From an uncultured Rhizobiaceae group bacterium (GTDB taxonomy: Bacteria > Pseudomonadota > Alphaproteobacteria > Rhizobiales > Rhizobiaceae): 64,000 nt of DNA. The notes beneath the pieces are model-generated. The model was given only the letters and a program-made list of their open reading frames with translations. It was not told where the DNA came from and made no database searches. Below, in pieces: positions 1 to 6,790 of this stretch (its first letter is position 1; each line of letters begins with the position of its first letter). Location: contig CANMVS010000018.1 in the NCBI GenBank assembly GCA_947501445.1, positions 1-64,000 of the forward strand, given 5' to 3'. Position numbers and translations under genes: made by a program.

Positions 1-75
1 GGCAGGCGCGAAAGCGCCGGTGCGCCGTGAATAGAAAACAAATCAACCCCGCCTGCCAAACCCACGCGTTCACAG
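1..75. repeat. Direct repeat, left copy
   Basis: Positions 1-75 match 356-430 with about five mismatches at a constant offset of 355. The copy starts at the window edge, so its true left boundary is unknown. It contains the small hairpin-forming GC-rich stretch around 5-27. The 280 bases between the copies are GC-rich with several short inverted repeats. No protein-coding role is evident. Confidence 0.8.
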
Positions 76-355
76 GACCACCCCTCTGCGCTGCGACCCG
101 ATCACTGATGGCTTTGTATAAATGTCTTCGCGCCGTACCGCGCCTTCGGCGCTGGCTCCAGACGGGACGGGCCATCAGGCCCGACGCGCGTTCGCGCTTG
201 CCGCTTCGCGGTAACTGTGCGCTCTCGATGGGGCACGGTAAATTGCTGGGGAAATCTCTCGGGAATCTCTGTTCGCAGCACTCGGTGCCATCCTGCATGG
301 CACTCAAACAGGCCGCGACCGCGGCCCGGCCAATAATTTGGCCGCGCCCTGCGCA

Positions 356-430
356 GGCAGGCGCGCCAGCGCCGATACGCCGTGAATAGAAAACAAATCA
401 ACCCCGCCAGCCAAACCCACGCGTTCACAG
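356..430. repeat. Direct repeat, right copy
   Basis: This is the second copy of the 75-bp unit at 1-75, in the same orientation. Differences are clustered near the left end (four changes in about 15 bases) with one more change further right. It ends about 40 bases before the stop codon of the convergent Lrp-type regulator. Confidence 0.8.
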
Positions 431-472
431 AACGTATCTTCTACTCGGGTAACCGTGTCCTCTCGATAGGAC

Positions 473-940
473 TCAGGTCACATCCTTGACCGACTGCATG
501 ACGACATAGGTCGAGGTGTTGGCGACATTGGGGAGCGCCGAAATCGCTTCACCGAGTACGCGGCGATAGGATTGAATATCGGTGGTGCGGATTTTCAGCA
601 GATAGTCGAATGAACCCGCAATCATGTGGCATTGTTCAATTTCTGTTATCTGCTGCACGGCATCATTGAAGGCCTTTAGCGCACTTTCCCGGGTATCGAG
701 CAATTTGACCTCCGTAAAAGCAACATGCTCAGGACCCATCATCTGCGGATTGAGAACGGCTTTGAATCCGAGAATGAACTTCTGGTCGAGCAGCCGTTTC
801 AGCCTTACCTGACACGGGCTTTTTGAAAGGCCGACCCGTTTGGCAAGATCAGTAACCGCCAAACGACCTTCCTTTACCAACACGTCGATTATGCGAACGT
901 CATGTTGGTCAAGTTGGCTGTACCGTTCAATAAGGTTCAC
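473..940 (-). CDS. Lrp/AsnC family transcriptional regulator
   Basis: A DNA-binding regulator of the Lrp/AsnC (feast/famine) family, usually an amino-acid-responsive octameric or dimeric protein. Residues about 12-60 form the helix-turn-helix (the stretch around LAKRVGLSKSPCQVRLKRL is typical), and residues about 70-150 form the ligand-binding alpha/beta domain with the conserved GSFDYLLKIRT segment. At 155 residues it has the family's normal length. The start is GTG at 940 with a strong GGAGG ribosome-binding site seven bases upstream. It faces away from the uspA-symporter pair across a 493-base gap, so control of that symporter is plausible, but this is inference. Confidence 0.9.
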   Translation of the reverse strand: MNLIERYSQLDQHDVRIIDVLVKEGRLAVTDLAKRVGLSKSPCQVRLKRLLDQKFILGFKAVLNPQMMGPEHVAFTEVKLLDTRESALKAFNDAVQQITEIEQCHMIAGSFDYLLKIRTTDIQSYRRVLGEAISALPNVANTSTYVVMQSVKDVT

Positions 941-1433
941 TATCTGGCCTCCAAACAGTTAAAAAAAAGGGCAAATCGCCTGCGAATAACCGATTTTACG
1001 GAAAAATGACTTCTGCATCAATGATAGTGTGCGCCGCAATGTTGCTGGAGGGTCACTTTATTTACCGGGTTCGTTACTGAATCGGCAATAACGTGTTGGC
1101 AAATTATTTGCAATTATGGGACGAGTTCTTGCACATTGTTACAAATTGATACGTGAATTGACGCGAAACCTTTGCGCGTCAACTTGGAAATAGCTTGGTC
1201 CGGCGCTTCGGTTGCGGGACATTGCGGGTTTCAAACAGGAGGGGAGCAGGGCAAAAATGTGATCAGATTGTTGGATGTATGGCGAATGAAACACCCACAT
1301 ACATGCACCACAACAGCAGCCTGATTCAATTTTCAATCTCATCTTTCCTTTGGTCACATGGCGGTGAAGCTGTTCCGCAGAAGAACGCACATCACATCTG
1401 CCGGGGGAACATACGTAACGGGAGAGTTGTTAA
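941..1433. other. Divergent intergenic region, Lrp and uspA
   Basis: This 493-base gap separates the divergent Lrp-type gene and the uspA/symporter pair and should carry both promoters. It contains an A-run just upstream of the Lrp gene (960-968) and an inverted repeat at 1158-1182. Short frames inside it do not look coding. No operator could be assigned with certainty. Confidence 0.5.
1158..1182. promoter_or_regulatory. Inverted repeat upstream of uspA
   Basis: Arms TTGACGCG and CGCGTCAA (8 bp) are separated by nine bases. It could be an operator or a hairpin in a leader transcript. It lies about 250 bases upstream of the uspA start, so any link to that gene is uncertain. Confidence 0.4.
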
Positions 1434-1871
1434 ATGACTACCAAGATAATTGTCGGCGTCGACGGCAGTGGTTCTGGGGAACGCGCCATAGACCACGCAA
1501 AAAAAATGGCGAAACTGATTGGCAAATGCGAATTGCTTGTCGTCTTTGTGATCGAATGGTCACCCTATGCTTTTCAAACACCCGAACAGAATGCCGAACG
1601 TCACAAACGGCGTGAGGAAGAAATCAAGGACGCAACGGACCATATCGTCCAGCCTGCGGTTGACAGGATAAAACAGGATGGACTGACCGCACGCGGCATC
1701 GTCAGACATGGCCACGTCGCCGATCTGCTGAGTTCGACAGCTGTCGATGAGGGCGCTGAACTGATTGTCGTTGCCCGATCATCTGAACATGGATTGGCAA
1801 GCCGTGTCTTTGGCACATCAACCGCAAATCTTGTCATGCACGCATCTGTCCCCGTGACTGTTGTCGGATAA
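1434..1871 (+). CDS. Universal stress protein, UspA family
   Basis: A 145-residue single-domain UspA protein, of the alpha/beta Rossmann-like fold that often binds ATP. The N-terminal strand IIVGVDGSG with its Asp and the C-terminal segment GLASRVFGTSTANLVMHASVPV match the family. The first glycine of the usual G-x2-G-x9-G-[ST] nucleotide motif is not clear (ARSSEHG), so ATP binding may be weak. The start is ATG with a GGGAGAG site eight bases upstream. It ends 11 bases before the AGCS symporter gene, so the two are probably cotranscribed, an arrangement also seen where Usp proteins accompany transporters. Confidence 0.92.
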   Translation: MTTKIIVGVDGSGSGERAIDHAKKMAKLIGKCELLVVFVIEWSPYAFQTPEQNAERHKRREEEIKDATDHIVQPAVDRIKQDGLTARGIVRHGHVADLLSSTAVDEGAELIVVARSSEHGLASRVFGTSTANLVMHASVPVTVVG

Positions 1872-1882
1872 GGATACACCTA

Positions 1883-3424
1883 ATGAAAAGCACAGCTTTA
1901 ACAACTCTGGCATTTTCAATCGCCGGAACACTCACCGCCTATGCGCAGGAAACCAAAAGCGTCGACCAGGCGGTCAATGACGCATTTGCTGCAGCGACCG
2001 GTCCCTTTGTCAGCTTCATATTTGCGCCCATACCGGGAACAAGTTTCCCCTGGATCGTCATGTGGCTGGTCATTGCAGCCAGTGTGTTTACGATCTATTT
2101 CGGCTTTATTCAGGTTCGCGGTTTTGTACATTCAATCCAATTGGTCAGCGGCAAATACTCCGACCCGAAAGATGCTGGTGAAGTCAGTCATTTTCAGGCA
2201 CTTACAACAGCCCTGTCCGGTACAGTCGGCCTGGGTAATATTGCCGGTGTTGCGGTTGCCGTCGGCATTGGTGGTCCGGGCGCAACTTTCTGGATGATCC
2301 TTGCCGGTCTGCTTGGCATGGCTTCAAAGTTCACCGAATGTACTCTTGGCGTGAAATACCGCAATGAATATGAAGACGGCACCGTTTCGGGCGGTCCGAT
2401 GTACTATATGTCCAAAGGCTTTGCCGAACGGGGTTTGCCAGGCGGAAAGGTACTGGCTGTCATATTCTCGATCTTTTGCATCATGGGTGCATTGGGCGGC
2501 GGCAATATGTTCCAGGCCAATCAGGCGCACGCCCAGATCGCCGGAATATTTGGCGATTTCCCGGGTTGGATAACCGGTTTGGTCTTTGCGGTCATTGTGT
2601 TCGCTGTCATCGTCGGCGGTATCAAATCCATCGCCAATGTTACAGAAAAAGTCGTACCTTTCATGGGTATTCTATATGTCGGTACGGCGATTGTTATCCT
2701 GCTCATCAACTACGACAAAATCGGTTGGGCCTTTGGGCAGATCTTCAGTGGTGCCTTCACCGGTCTCGGTGTTGCAGGCGGCATTGTCGGCGCATTGATC
2801 CAGGGTTTCAAACGGGCAGCCTTCTCCAATGAGGCTGGCGTCGGATCTGCCGCCATTGCGCACTCCGCCGTGCGCACAAAAGAACCCATCACGGAAGGTG
2901 TTGTCTCACTGCTTGAGCCTTTCATCGACACCGTTGTGATTTGCACCATGACAGCCCTTGTCATCACCATCTCGGGCCTGCTCATCATGGATCCTGCAAC
3001 AGGCAACTTCGTGCTTGATGGCAATTCCATCAAAACTGTGGGTGATGTTTCGGGTGTCTCATTGACCTCGGCAGCCTTTGCGACCGGTTTCATCTGGTTC
3101 CCCTATGTACTGGCCATTGCTGTTGTGCTGTTTGCCTTCTCAACCATGATCTCATGGTCCTACTACGGCTTGAAGGCATGGACCTATCTGTTCGGCGAAG
3201 GAAAAGTGCAGGAGCTGACATTCAAGCTGCTCTTCTGTGTCTTTGTTGTCATCGGTGCCGCAGCAAGTCTTGGCCCGGTCATTGACTTCTCCGACGCAGC
3301 AATTTTTGCCATGGCGGTGATCAATATCACGGCGCTCTATTTCCTGATGCCGGTCGTCAAAAAGGAAATGAATTCCTATTTCGGGCGTTTGAAAACGGGC
3401 GAAATCAGGAAATTCCAGCACTAA
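1883..3424 (+). CDS. Alanine/glycine:cation symporter (AGCS family)
   Basis: An inner-membrane secondary transporter that takes up alanine, glycine or a related amino acid with Na+ or H+. The 513-residue protein begins with a signal-like segment ending TAYAQ and then shows the family's conserved blocks: LSGTVGLGNIAGVAVAVGIGGPGATFWM near residue 113, the GGPMYYM loop near 171, and FSNEAGVGSAAIAHS near 314. About ten to eleven membrane segments are visible. The start has an AAGGA site. It follows uspA by 11 bases and is followed by a clear intrinsic terminator. Substrate specificity cannot be read from sequence. Confidence 0.93.
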   Translation: MKSTALTTLAFSIAGTLTAYAQETKSVDQAVNDAFAAATGPFVSFIFAPIPGTSFPWIVMWLVIAASVFTIYFGFIQVRGFVHSIQLVSGKYSDPKDAGEVSHFQALTTALSGTVGLGNIAGVAVAVGIGGPGATFWMILAGLLGMASKFTECTLGVKYRNEYEDGTVSGGPMYYMSKGFAERGLPGGKVLAVIFSIFCIMGALGGGNMFQANQAHAQIAGIFGDFPGWITGLVFAVIVFAVIVGGIKSIANVTEKVVPFMGILYVGTAIVILLINYDKIGWAFGQIFSGAFTGLGVAGGIVGALIQGFKRAAFSNEAGVGSAAIAHSAVRTKEPITEGVVSLLEPFIDTVVICTMTALVITISGLLIMDPATGNFVLDGNSIKTVGDVSGVSLTSAAFATGFIWFPYVLAIAVVLFAFSTMISWSYYGLKAWTYLFGEGKVQELTFKLLFCVFVVIGAAASLGPVIDFSDAAIFAMAVINITALYFLMPVVKKEMNSYFGRLKTGEIRKFQH

Positions 3425-3450
3425 AAGAAACTAAACTTGAATATATATAT

Positions 3451-3477
3451 GCGGGGCAGGTTCTGCCCCGCTTTTTT
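3451..3477 (+). terminator. Rho-independent terminator after the AGCS gene
   Basis: A perfect 9-bp stem, GCGGGGCAG with CTGCCCCGC, and a three-base loop, followed directly by a run of T. It lies about 27 bases after the symporter stop codon and just before the end of the convergent SDR gene. Confidence 0.9.
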
Positions 3478-3496
3478 GTGCATTTTCTGTAAAAAA

Positions 3497-4243
3497 CTAA
3501 TAGGTGGCGCGGCCACCCGACAGGTCAAAAACACCGCCTGTCGTAAAACTGTTTTGTGCCGAAGCAAGCCAGACGATCATTGCGGCCGCTTCATTCAATT
3601 CCAAAAAACGCCCCCGTGGTATCTTGGACAGCATGAAATCAATGTGCTCTTTCGCCATCTGATCAAAGATACGCGTGCGGGCGGCTGCGGGTGTGACACA
3701 ATTGACTGCAACATCGCAATCAGCAAGCTCCTTGCCCAGCGATTTGGTAAAACCAATGACACCGGCCTTGGACGCGGAATAGGCTGAAGCGTTGGGATTG
3801 CCCTCTTTGCCGGCAACTGAAGCGATATTGACAATGCGGCCATAATTTTGAGACCGCATCTGTGGCACAACCACTTTATTGACGTGAAAAGTGCCATTGA
3901 GATTAACAGCAACTATGTGCTGAAATTCCTCAACGTCGTAATCGGCTACCGGCGCGTTTGACCCGGCGATGCCCGCAGAATTTATCAGGATATCAACACG
4001 CTGCAGATCCTGCATCGTCTGCACAAAGGCATCGCTGACACTATTCCAGTCGGCCACATTGACCTTCACCGCCGTCGCACCCTTGCCCAGATCACGGGCT
4101 GTCTGTTGCGCCAGATCCAGATCCATGTCCCAGATTGCCACCCGCGCGCCTCCCGCGGCAAGACGCTCGGCTACCGCGCGACCAATGCCCTGTGCACCAC
4201 CTGTGACGATGGCTGTTTGATTTTCGAAATCTGTCGTGCTCAT
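3497..4243 (-). CDS. SDR family oxidoreductase (FabG-like)
   Basis: A classical short-chain dehydrogenase/reductase of 248 residues, probably NAD(P)H-dependent and cytoplasmic. It shows the TGGAQGIG cofactor motif near the N-terminus, an NSAGIAG segment for the NNAG motif, the catalytic serine in NIASVAG, and YSASK for the YxxxK pair. Resemblance is to 3-oxoacyl-ACP reductase and sugar-acid dehydrogenases of the FabG type; the substrate is unknown. A TTG codon directly precedes the ATG at 4243, and the ATG is chosen. It stands alone, convergent with the symporter gene. Confidence 0.9.
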   Translation of the reverse strand: MSTTDFENQTAIVTGGAQGIGRAVAERLAAGGARVAIWDMDLDLAQQTARDLGKGATAVKVNVADWNSVSDAFVQTMQDLQRVDILINSAGIAGSNAPVADYDVEEFQHIVAVNLNGTFHVNKVVVPQMRSQNYGRIVNIASVAGKEGNPNASAYSASKAGVIGFTKSLGKELADCDVAVNCVTPAAARTRIFDQMAKEHIDFMLSKIPRGRFLELNEAAAMIVWLASAQNSFTTGGVFDLSGGRATY

Positions 4244-4623
4244 CAAGTCTTTTCCCGTCTGTAACGCGTGCTGAATATTCAGGCGCTGAATACCGCGCGG
4301 CCAACTCGAAGTCCACGCCTTGCGTTCATGCTCGCAGTTTCTGACAGCATGCGCAAACAGTGGATCGCTTCAACAAGCCGGTTGATGCGCAATCTGCCCG
4401 ATAGCCCCGCGCGATGTGCGCGCGAAAGCTCTGCTTGGAGCAAATCAGGTTTTGATGGGATCGGCAAAACCTGAAGGCATCAACAAAATCAATGGCTGAC
4501 ACCGTTGTCCCGGTTCTGACAAAACGGGAAACGATCTGGTTTAACCGCCTCGCATGCTATAGAAAGTCAACTGCACAGGCGGCTTCACCGCCCTTTCACC
4601 GCCATTGTATCACCGGAGTTTCA
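4244..4623. other. Intergenic region, SDR and phosphatase
   Basis: This 380-base divergent gap carries one copy of the 103-bp dispersed repeat (4437-4539) and a GC-rich stretch with a short palindrome near 4407-4424. No gene was recognised in it. The promoters of the SDR gene and of the phosphatase gene are expected here. Confidence 0.5.
4437..4539 (+). repeat. Dispersed 103-bp palindromic repeat, copy 1
   Basis: Full-length copy, with the GAGCAA end on the left and the GATCTGG end on the right. It has the two inner hairpins of the family: one with CAGGTTTTG and CAAAACCTG arms, the other around the CCGTT and GAAACG segment. It is diverged relative to the copies at 6487 and 41447. Confidence 0.85.
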
Positions 4624-5181
4624 ATGCCCATCTATTTCATTCGCCATGGCCAGTCCGAATTCAATGCAGCTCATCAACCCGGTGAGGACGATCCGCTGAT
4701 CTTTGACGCACCATTGACTGAAAAAGGCCGTCGTCAGGCTGATGAAGCCAGAGCGCTGGTGGCGGAACTGAACATAAAACAGGTTATCACATCACCACTG
4801 ACCCGGGCGATCCAGACATCATTGCGTATCTTTGGTGACACGGCACCAATCACCGTGAGTGCCGCCCATCGTGAAAAACTGATTCACAGTTGTGATATGG
4901 GCAGTCATCGCGATCAGTTACAGGAGCAATTCCCGGAACTTTCCTTTGCTCACCTGGACGAGATCTGGTGGCACGATGGACCGAAAAACGCCCATGGCGT
5001 GCCCGTGGAGCCGGATCATCTGTTTGACCAGCGTATGGAAGCCTTCCGTATCAGTCTGCAACATATGCAGGACAGGCCACTTGCCATCGTTGGCCATGGA
5101 GACGCCTTTAGGGCACTCATAGGGCGGGGGATGGAAAATTGCGAAATCCACCGGTATCACACCATTGAAAATCTGGATTAA
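4624..5181 (+). CDS. Histidine phosphatase family protein
   Basis: A 185-residue member of the phosphoglycerate-mutase-like (histidine phosphatase) superfamily. The RHGQSEFN motif at residues 7-14 carries the phospho-accepting histidine, and the second catalytic histidine is in VGHGDAFRAL near residue 156. The arginine of the ITSPLTRAIQT segment is also typical. The start is the ATG right before the PIYFIRHG strand; the open frame extends upstream but that extension lies in the repeat region. The substrate is unknown; small members act on sugar phosphates, phosphoproteins or SixA-type targets. Confidence 0.88.
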   Translation: MPIYFIRHGQSEFNAAHQPGEDDPLIFDAPLTEKGRRQADEARALVAELNIKQVITSPLTRAIQTSLRIFGDTAPITVSAAHREKLIHSCDMGSHRDQLQEQFPELSFAHLDEIWWHDGPKNAHGVPVEPDHLFDQRMEAFRISLQHMQDRPLAIVGHGDAFRALIGRGMENCEIHRYHTIENLD

Positions 5182-5266
5182 GCGACAGACTTAGACGCCA
5201 ATGCCCGCTTCAGTCTCGTCACAGTGCGGCTGGACTGACTCTTTTTGAGGCACTGCAAAGAAGGTA

Positions 5267-5422
5267 TTATGGCGCATTACCCTCTCCCAGATTGGGGTCA
5301 CCCCCACCGGCAATTTTTTCCAGTGTGTCAGTCTCTAATTGGCGTTTATCTGCATTCTCTGTAGAGCCTGTTTTGTCTTGTGCATCTGATCCGTTCATAT
5401 GCGGTGGTTTTCGACTGGTCAT
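5267..5422 (-). CDS. Small peptide with double-glycine-like motif
   Basis: A 51-residue hydrophilic peptide starting at ATG 5422 (an upstream in-frame ATG at 5449 would add nine residues). Near the C-terminus it has LETDTLEKIAGG, which fits the double-glycine leader pattern L-x4-L-x2-I-x-GG of secreted peptides processed by C39 peptidase ABC exporters. Only 11 residues follow (GDPNLGEGNAP). No exporter or maturation gene is nearby, so a role as a secreted peptide is speculative. The rest is rich in Asp, Glu, Lys and Thr with no other recognisable feature. Confidence 0.45.
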   Translation of the reverse strand: MTSRKPPHMNGSDAQDKTGSTENADKRQLETDTLEKIAGGGDPNLGEGNAP

Positions 5423-5569
5423 CTCGTTCTCCAAATGCAGTATTTTCAATCCTCATATCACTTGATCTATGCACCGGCTCGCGTTGATACAACGGTTTAA
5501 TCCATTACATTTACGCAATCATTGATCTGGTCTGCGCCATCAAACACCATTGAAAAACATGTGAACCAA

Positions 5570-6355
5570 TCAACGCGGGCCAGTGGTTTCCGGTTCCGGG
5601 GATTTTACATCCAGATGCGGATAGGCGCTCTCCATGACATCCGTGCCCATGACCCGGTCCCAAAACCTGAAATAGAGGCCATAATTGACCCTGAAATTGT
5701 GGTGATGCAGATTGTGATGCGTCGCGGTAATGACATGTTTGCCAAGAAAACCCCGCATCCAGGACGTCGGAAATATCTCCCATCCGGTGTGATTGAGAAC
5801 ACTGGCGACTGTCATCAAAGTCAGAATGAACATGGCACCCCAGATATGCAGCGGCACGAAGAAAACAATCAGCGGCAAAAAGACAGCCGTCAACAGCGAT
5901 TCCCACGGATGAAACGAAAACGCCGCCCAGGGTGTCGGGTCATGTGACATATGATGGGTCTTATGCATGCGCGCAAAGAGTTTCGGATGATGCATAAGAC
6001 GATGAGTCCAATAAAAATAGGTGTCGTGAAGAAACAGATAGAGCAGCACACTCACCGGCAGATACCACAGGCCGAACAGGCTGATATCTGTGTAAAGCGC
6101 TGTACCGCCAGCCTTCCAGGCCTCGATCACGATGGCCCCAGGAAAGGCAAAAATCATGGAGGATACCAGCGACCATTTGATTTCGTAGGCGATGAGGCGC
6201 CTGTCTGGTGATACATCGCTGAGCTGCAGAGCCTGCACTTTTTTCGGATCACGCCCCCACAAGAGCCAGTAAAACAGGCCGGCAACAACGAAATACCGCA
6301 CGGCGATAATCACAAACAGAGCGATAAAACTGATTAAAAATCCTTGCGTGAACAT
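5570..6355 (-). CDS. Sterol desaturase / fatty acid hydroxylase family
   Basis: An integral-membrane di-iron hydroxylase-like protein of 261 residues. The histidine clusters of the family are present in order: HDTYFYWTHRLMHH, then HKTHHMSHD, then HNLHHHN near the C-terminus, which would bind the di-iron centre. Four hydrophobic segments flank them. Known members hydroxylate or desaturate lipids, sterols or carotenoids; the substrate here is open. The start is ATG 6355 with AAAGGA upstream. The frame is open further upstream to 6553, but that part is translated repeat copy 2 and not protein. Transcribed alone. Confidence 0.9.
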   Translation of the reverse strand: MFTQGFLISFIALFVIIAVRYFVVAGLFYWLLWGRDPKKVQALQLSDVSPDRRLIAYEIKWSLVSSMIFAFPGAIVIEAWKAGGTALYTDISLFGLWYLPVSVLLYLFLHDTYFYWTHRLMHHPKLFARMHKTHHMSHDPTPWAAFSFHPWESLLTAVFLPLIVFFVPLHIWGAMFILTLMTVASVLNHTGWEIFPTSWMRGFLGKHVITATHHNLHHHNFRVNYGLYFRFWDRVMGTDVMESAYPHLDVKSPEPETTGPR

Positions 6356-6790
6356 CGTTTTCCTTTGTTGGCACCCCGGGTCTATGTACCAAGATCTGGC
6401 CTTTGCAGCCAGGCATGGCCTCTTGACCACCTCATCGCACAGACGATTGGAAAGTTCTTTACACCATAGGCAATAAAGGCACCTCTTAGAGCAATTCAGG
6501 TTTTGACGGATTCGGCAAAACCAGAATGCATCAACAAAATCAAACGTCGACACCGTTGTCCCGTTTCTGACAAAACGTGAAACGGTCTAGAAGCCAAACA
6601 TGGCCATCAGATGTTGGTTGGCACGACCAATGCCCCGTTGCCTATGCAAGGCTACAGGAACATTGGCAAATATCATGGCCAGTCTGGGGTCTCGCAACAC
6701 GGTTGATTAAAATAAAAAATCAATTCATGTTGCTGTCTACCGGTTAAAAACAGATTTTTACTCGGAAACAATCAAATGAGGTGGCAGTAT
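6356..6790. other. Intergenic region, hydroxylase and large exported protein
   Basis: This 435-base divergent gap contains repeat copy 2 (6487-6591) and A+T-rich sequence from about 6705 to 6775, which probably carries the promoter for the large exported protein. No further gene was recognised. Confidence 0.5.
6487..6591 (+). repeat. Dispersed 103-bp palindromic repeat, copy 2
   Basis: A well-preserved full copy with both ends visible: TAGAGCAATTC at the left and GAAACGGTCTAGA at the right. The ends read as short inverted repeats (TAGAGC against TAGACC). The inner arms CAGGTTTTG and CAAAACC.G form one hairpin and CCGTTTC with GAAACGG the other. Confidence 0.9.

Larger units (their letters stand above)
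1..472. other. GC-rich intergenic block between direct repeats
   Basis: This stretch has no convincing gene. Overlapping open frames on both strands have no recognisable domain and are rich in Arg, Pro and Cys, as expected for random GC-rich frames. The content is two 75-bp direct repeats and, between them, GC-rich inverted repeats such as the one around 310-345. It may be the end of a larger repeated element that continues to the left of the window. Confidence 0.5.

Noticed and set aside
27-428. Overlapping open frames on both strands in the GC-rich direct-repeat region
   Set aside because: They cross the repeat copies, have no ribosome-binding sites or domains, and have the Arg/Pro/Cys-rich composition of noncoding GC-rich DNA.
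6356-6553. N-terminal extension of the sterol-desaturase-family protein
   Set aside because: The extra 66 residues are translated repeat sequence; the ATG at 6355 has a proper ribosome-binding site and begins the first membrane helix.
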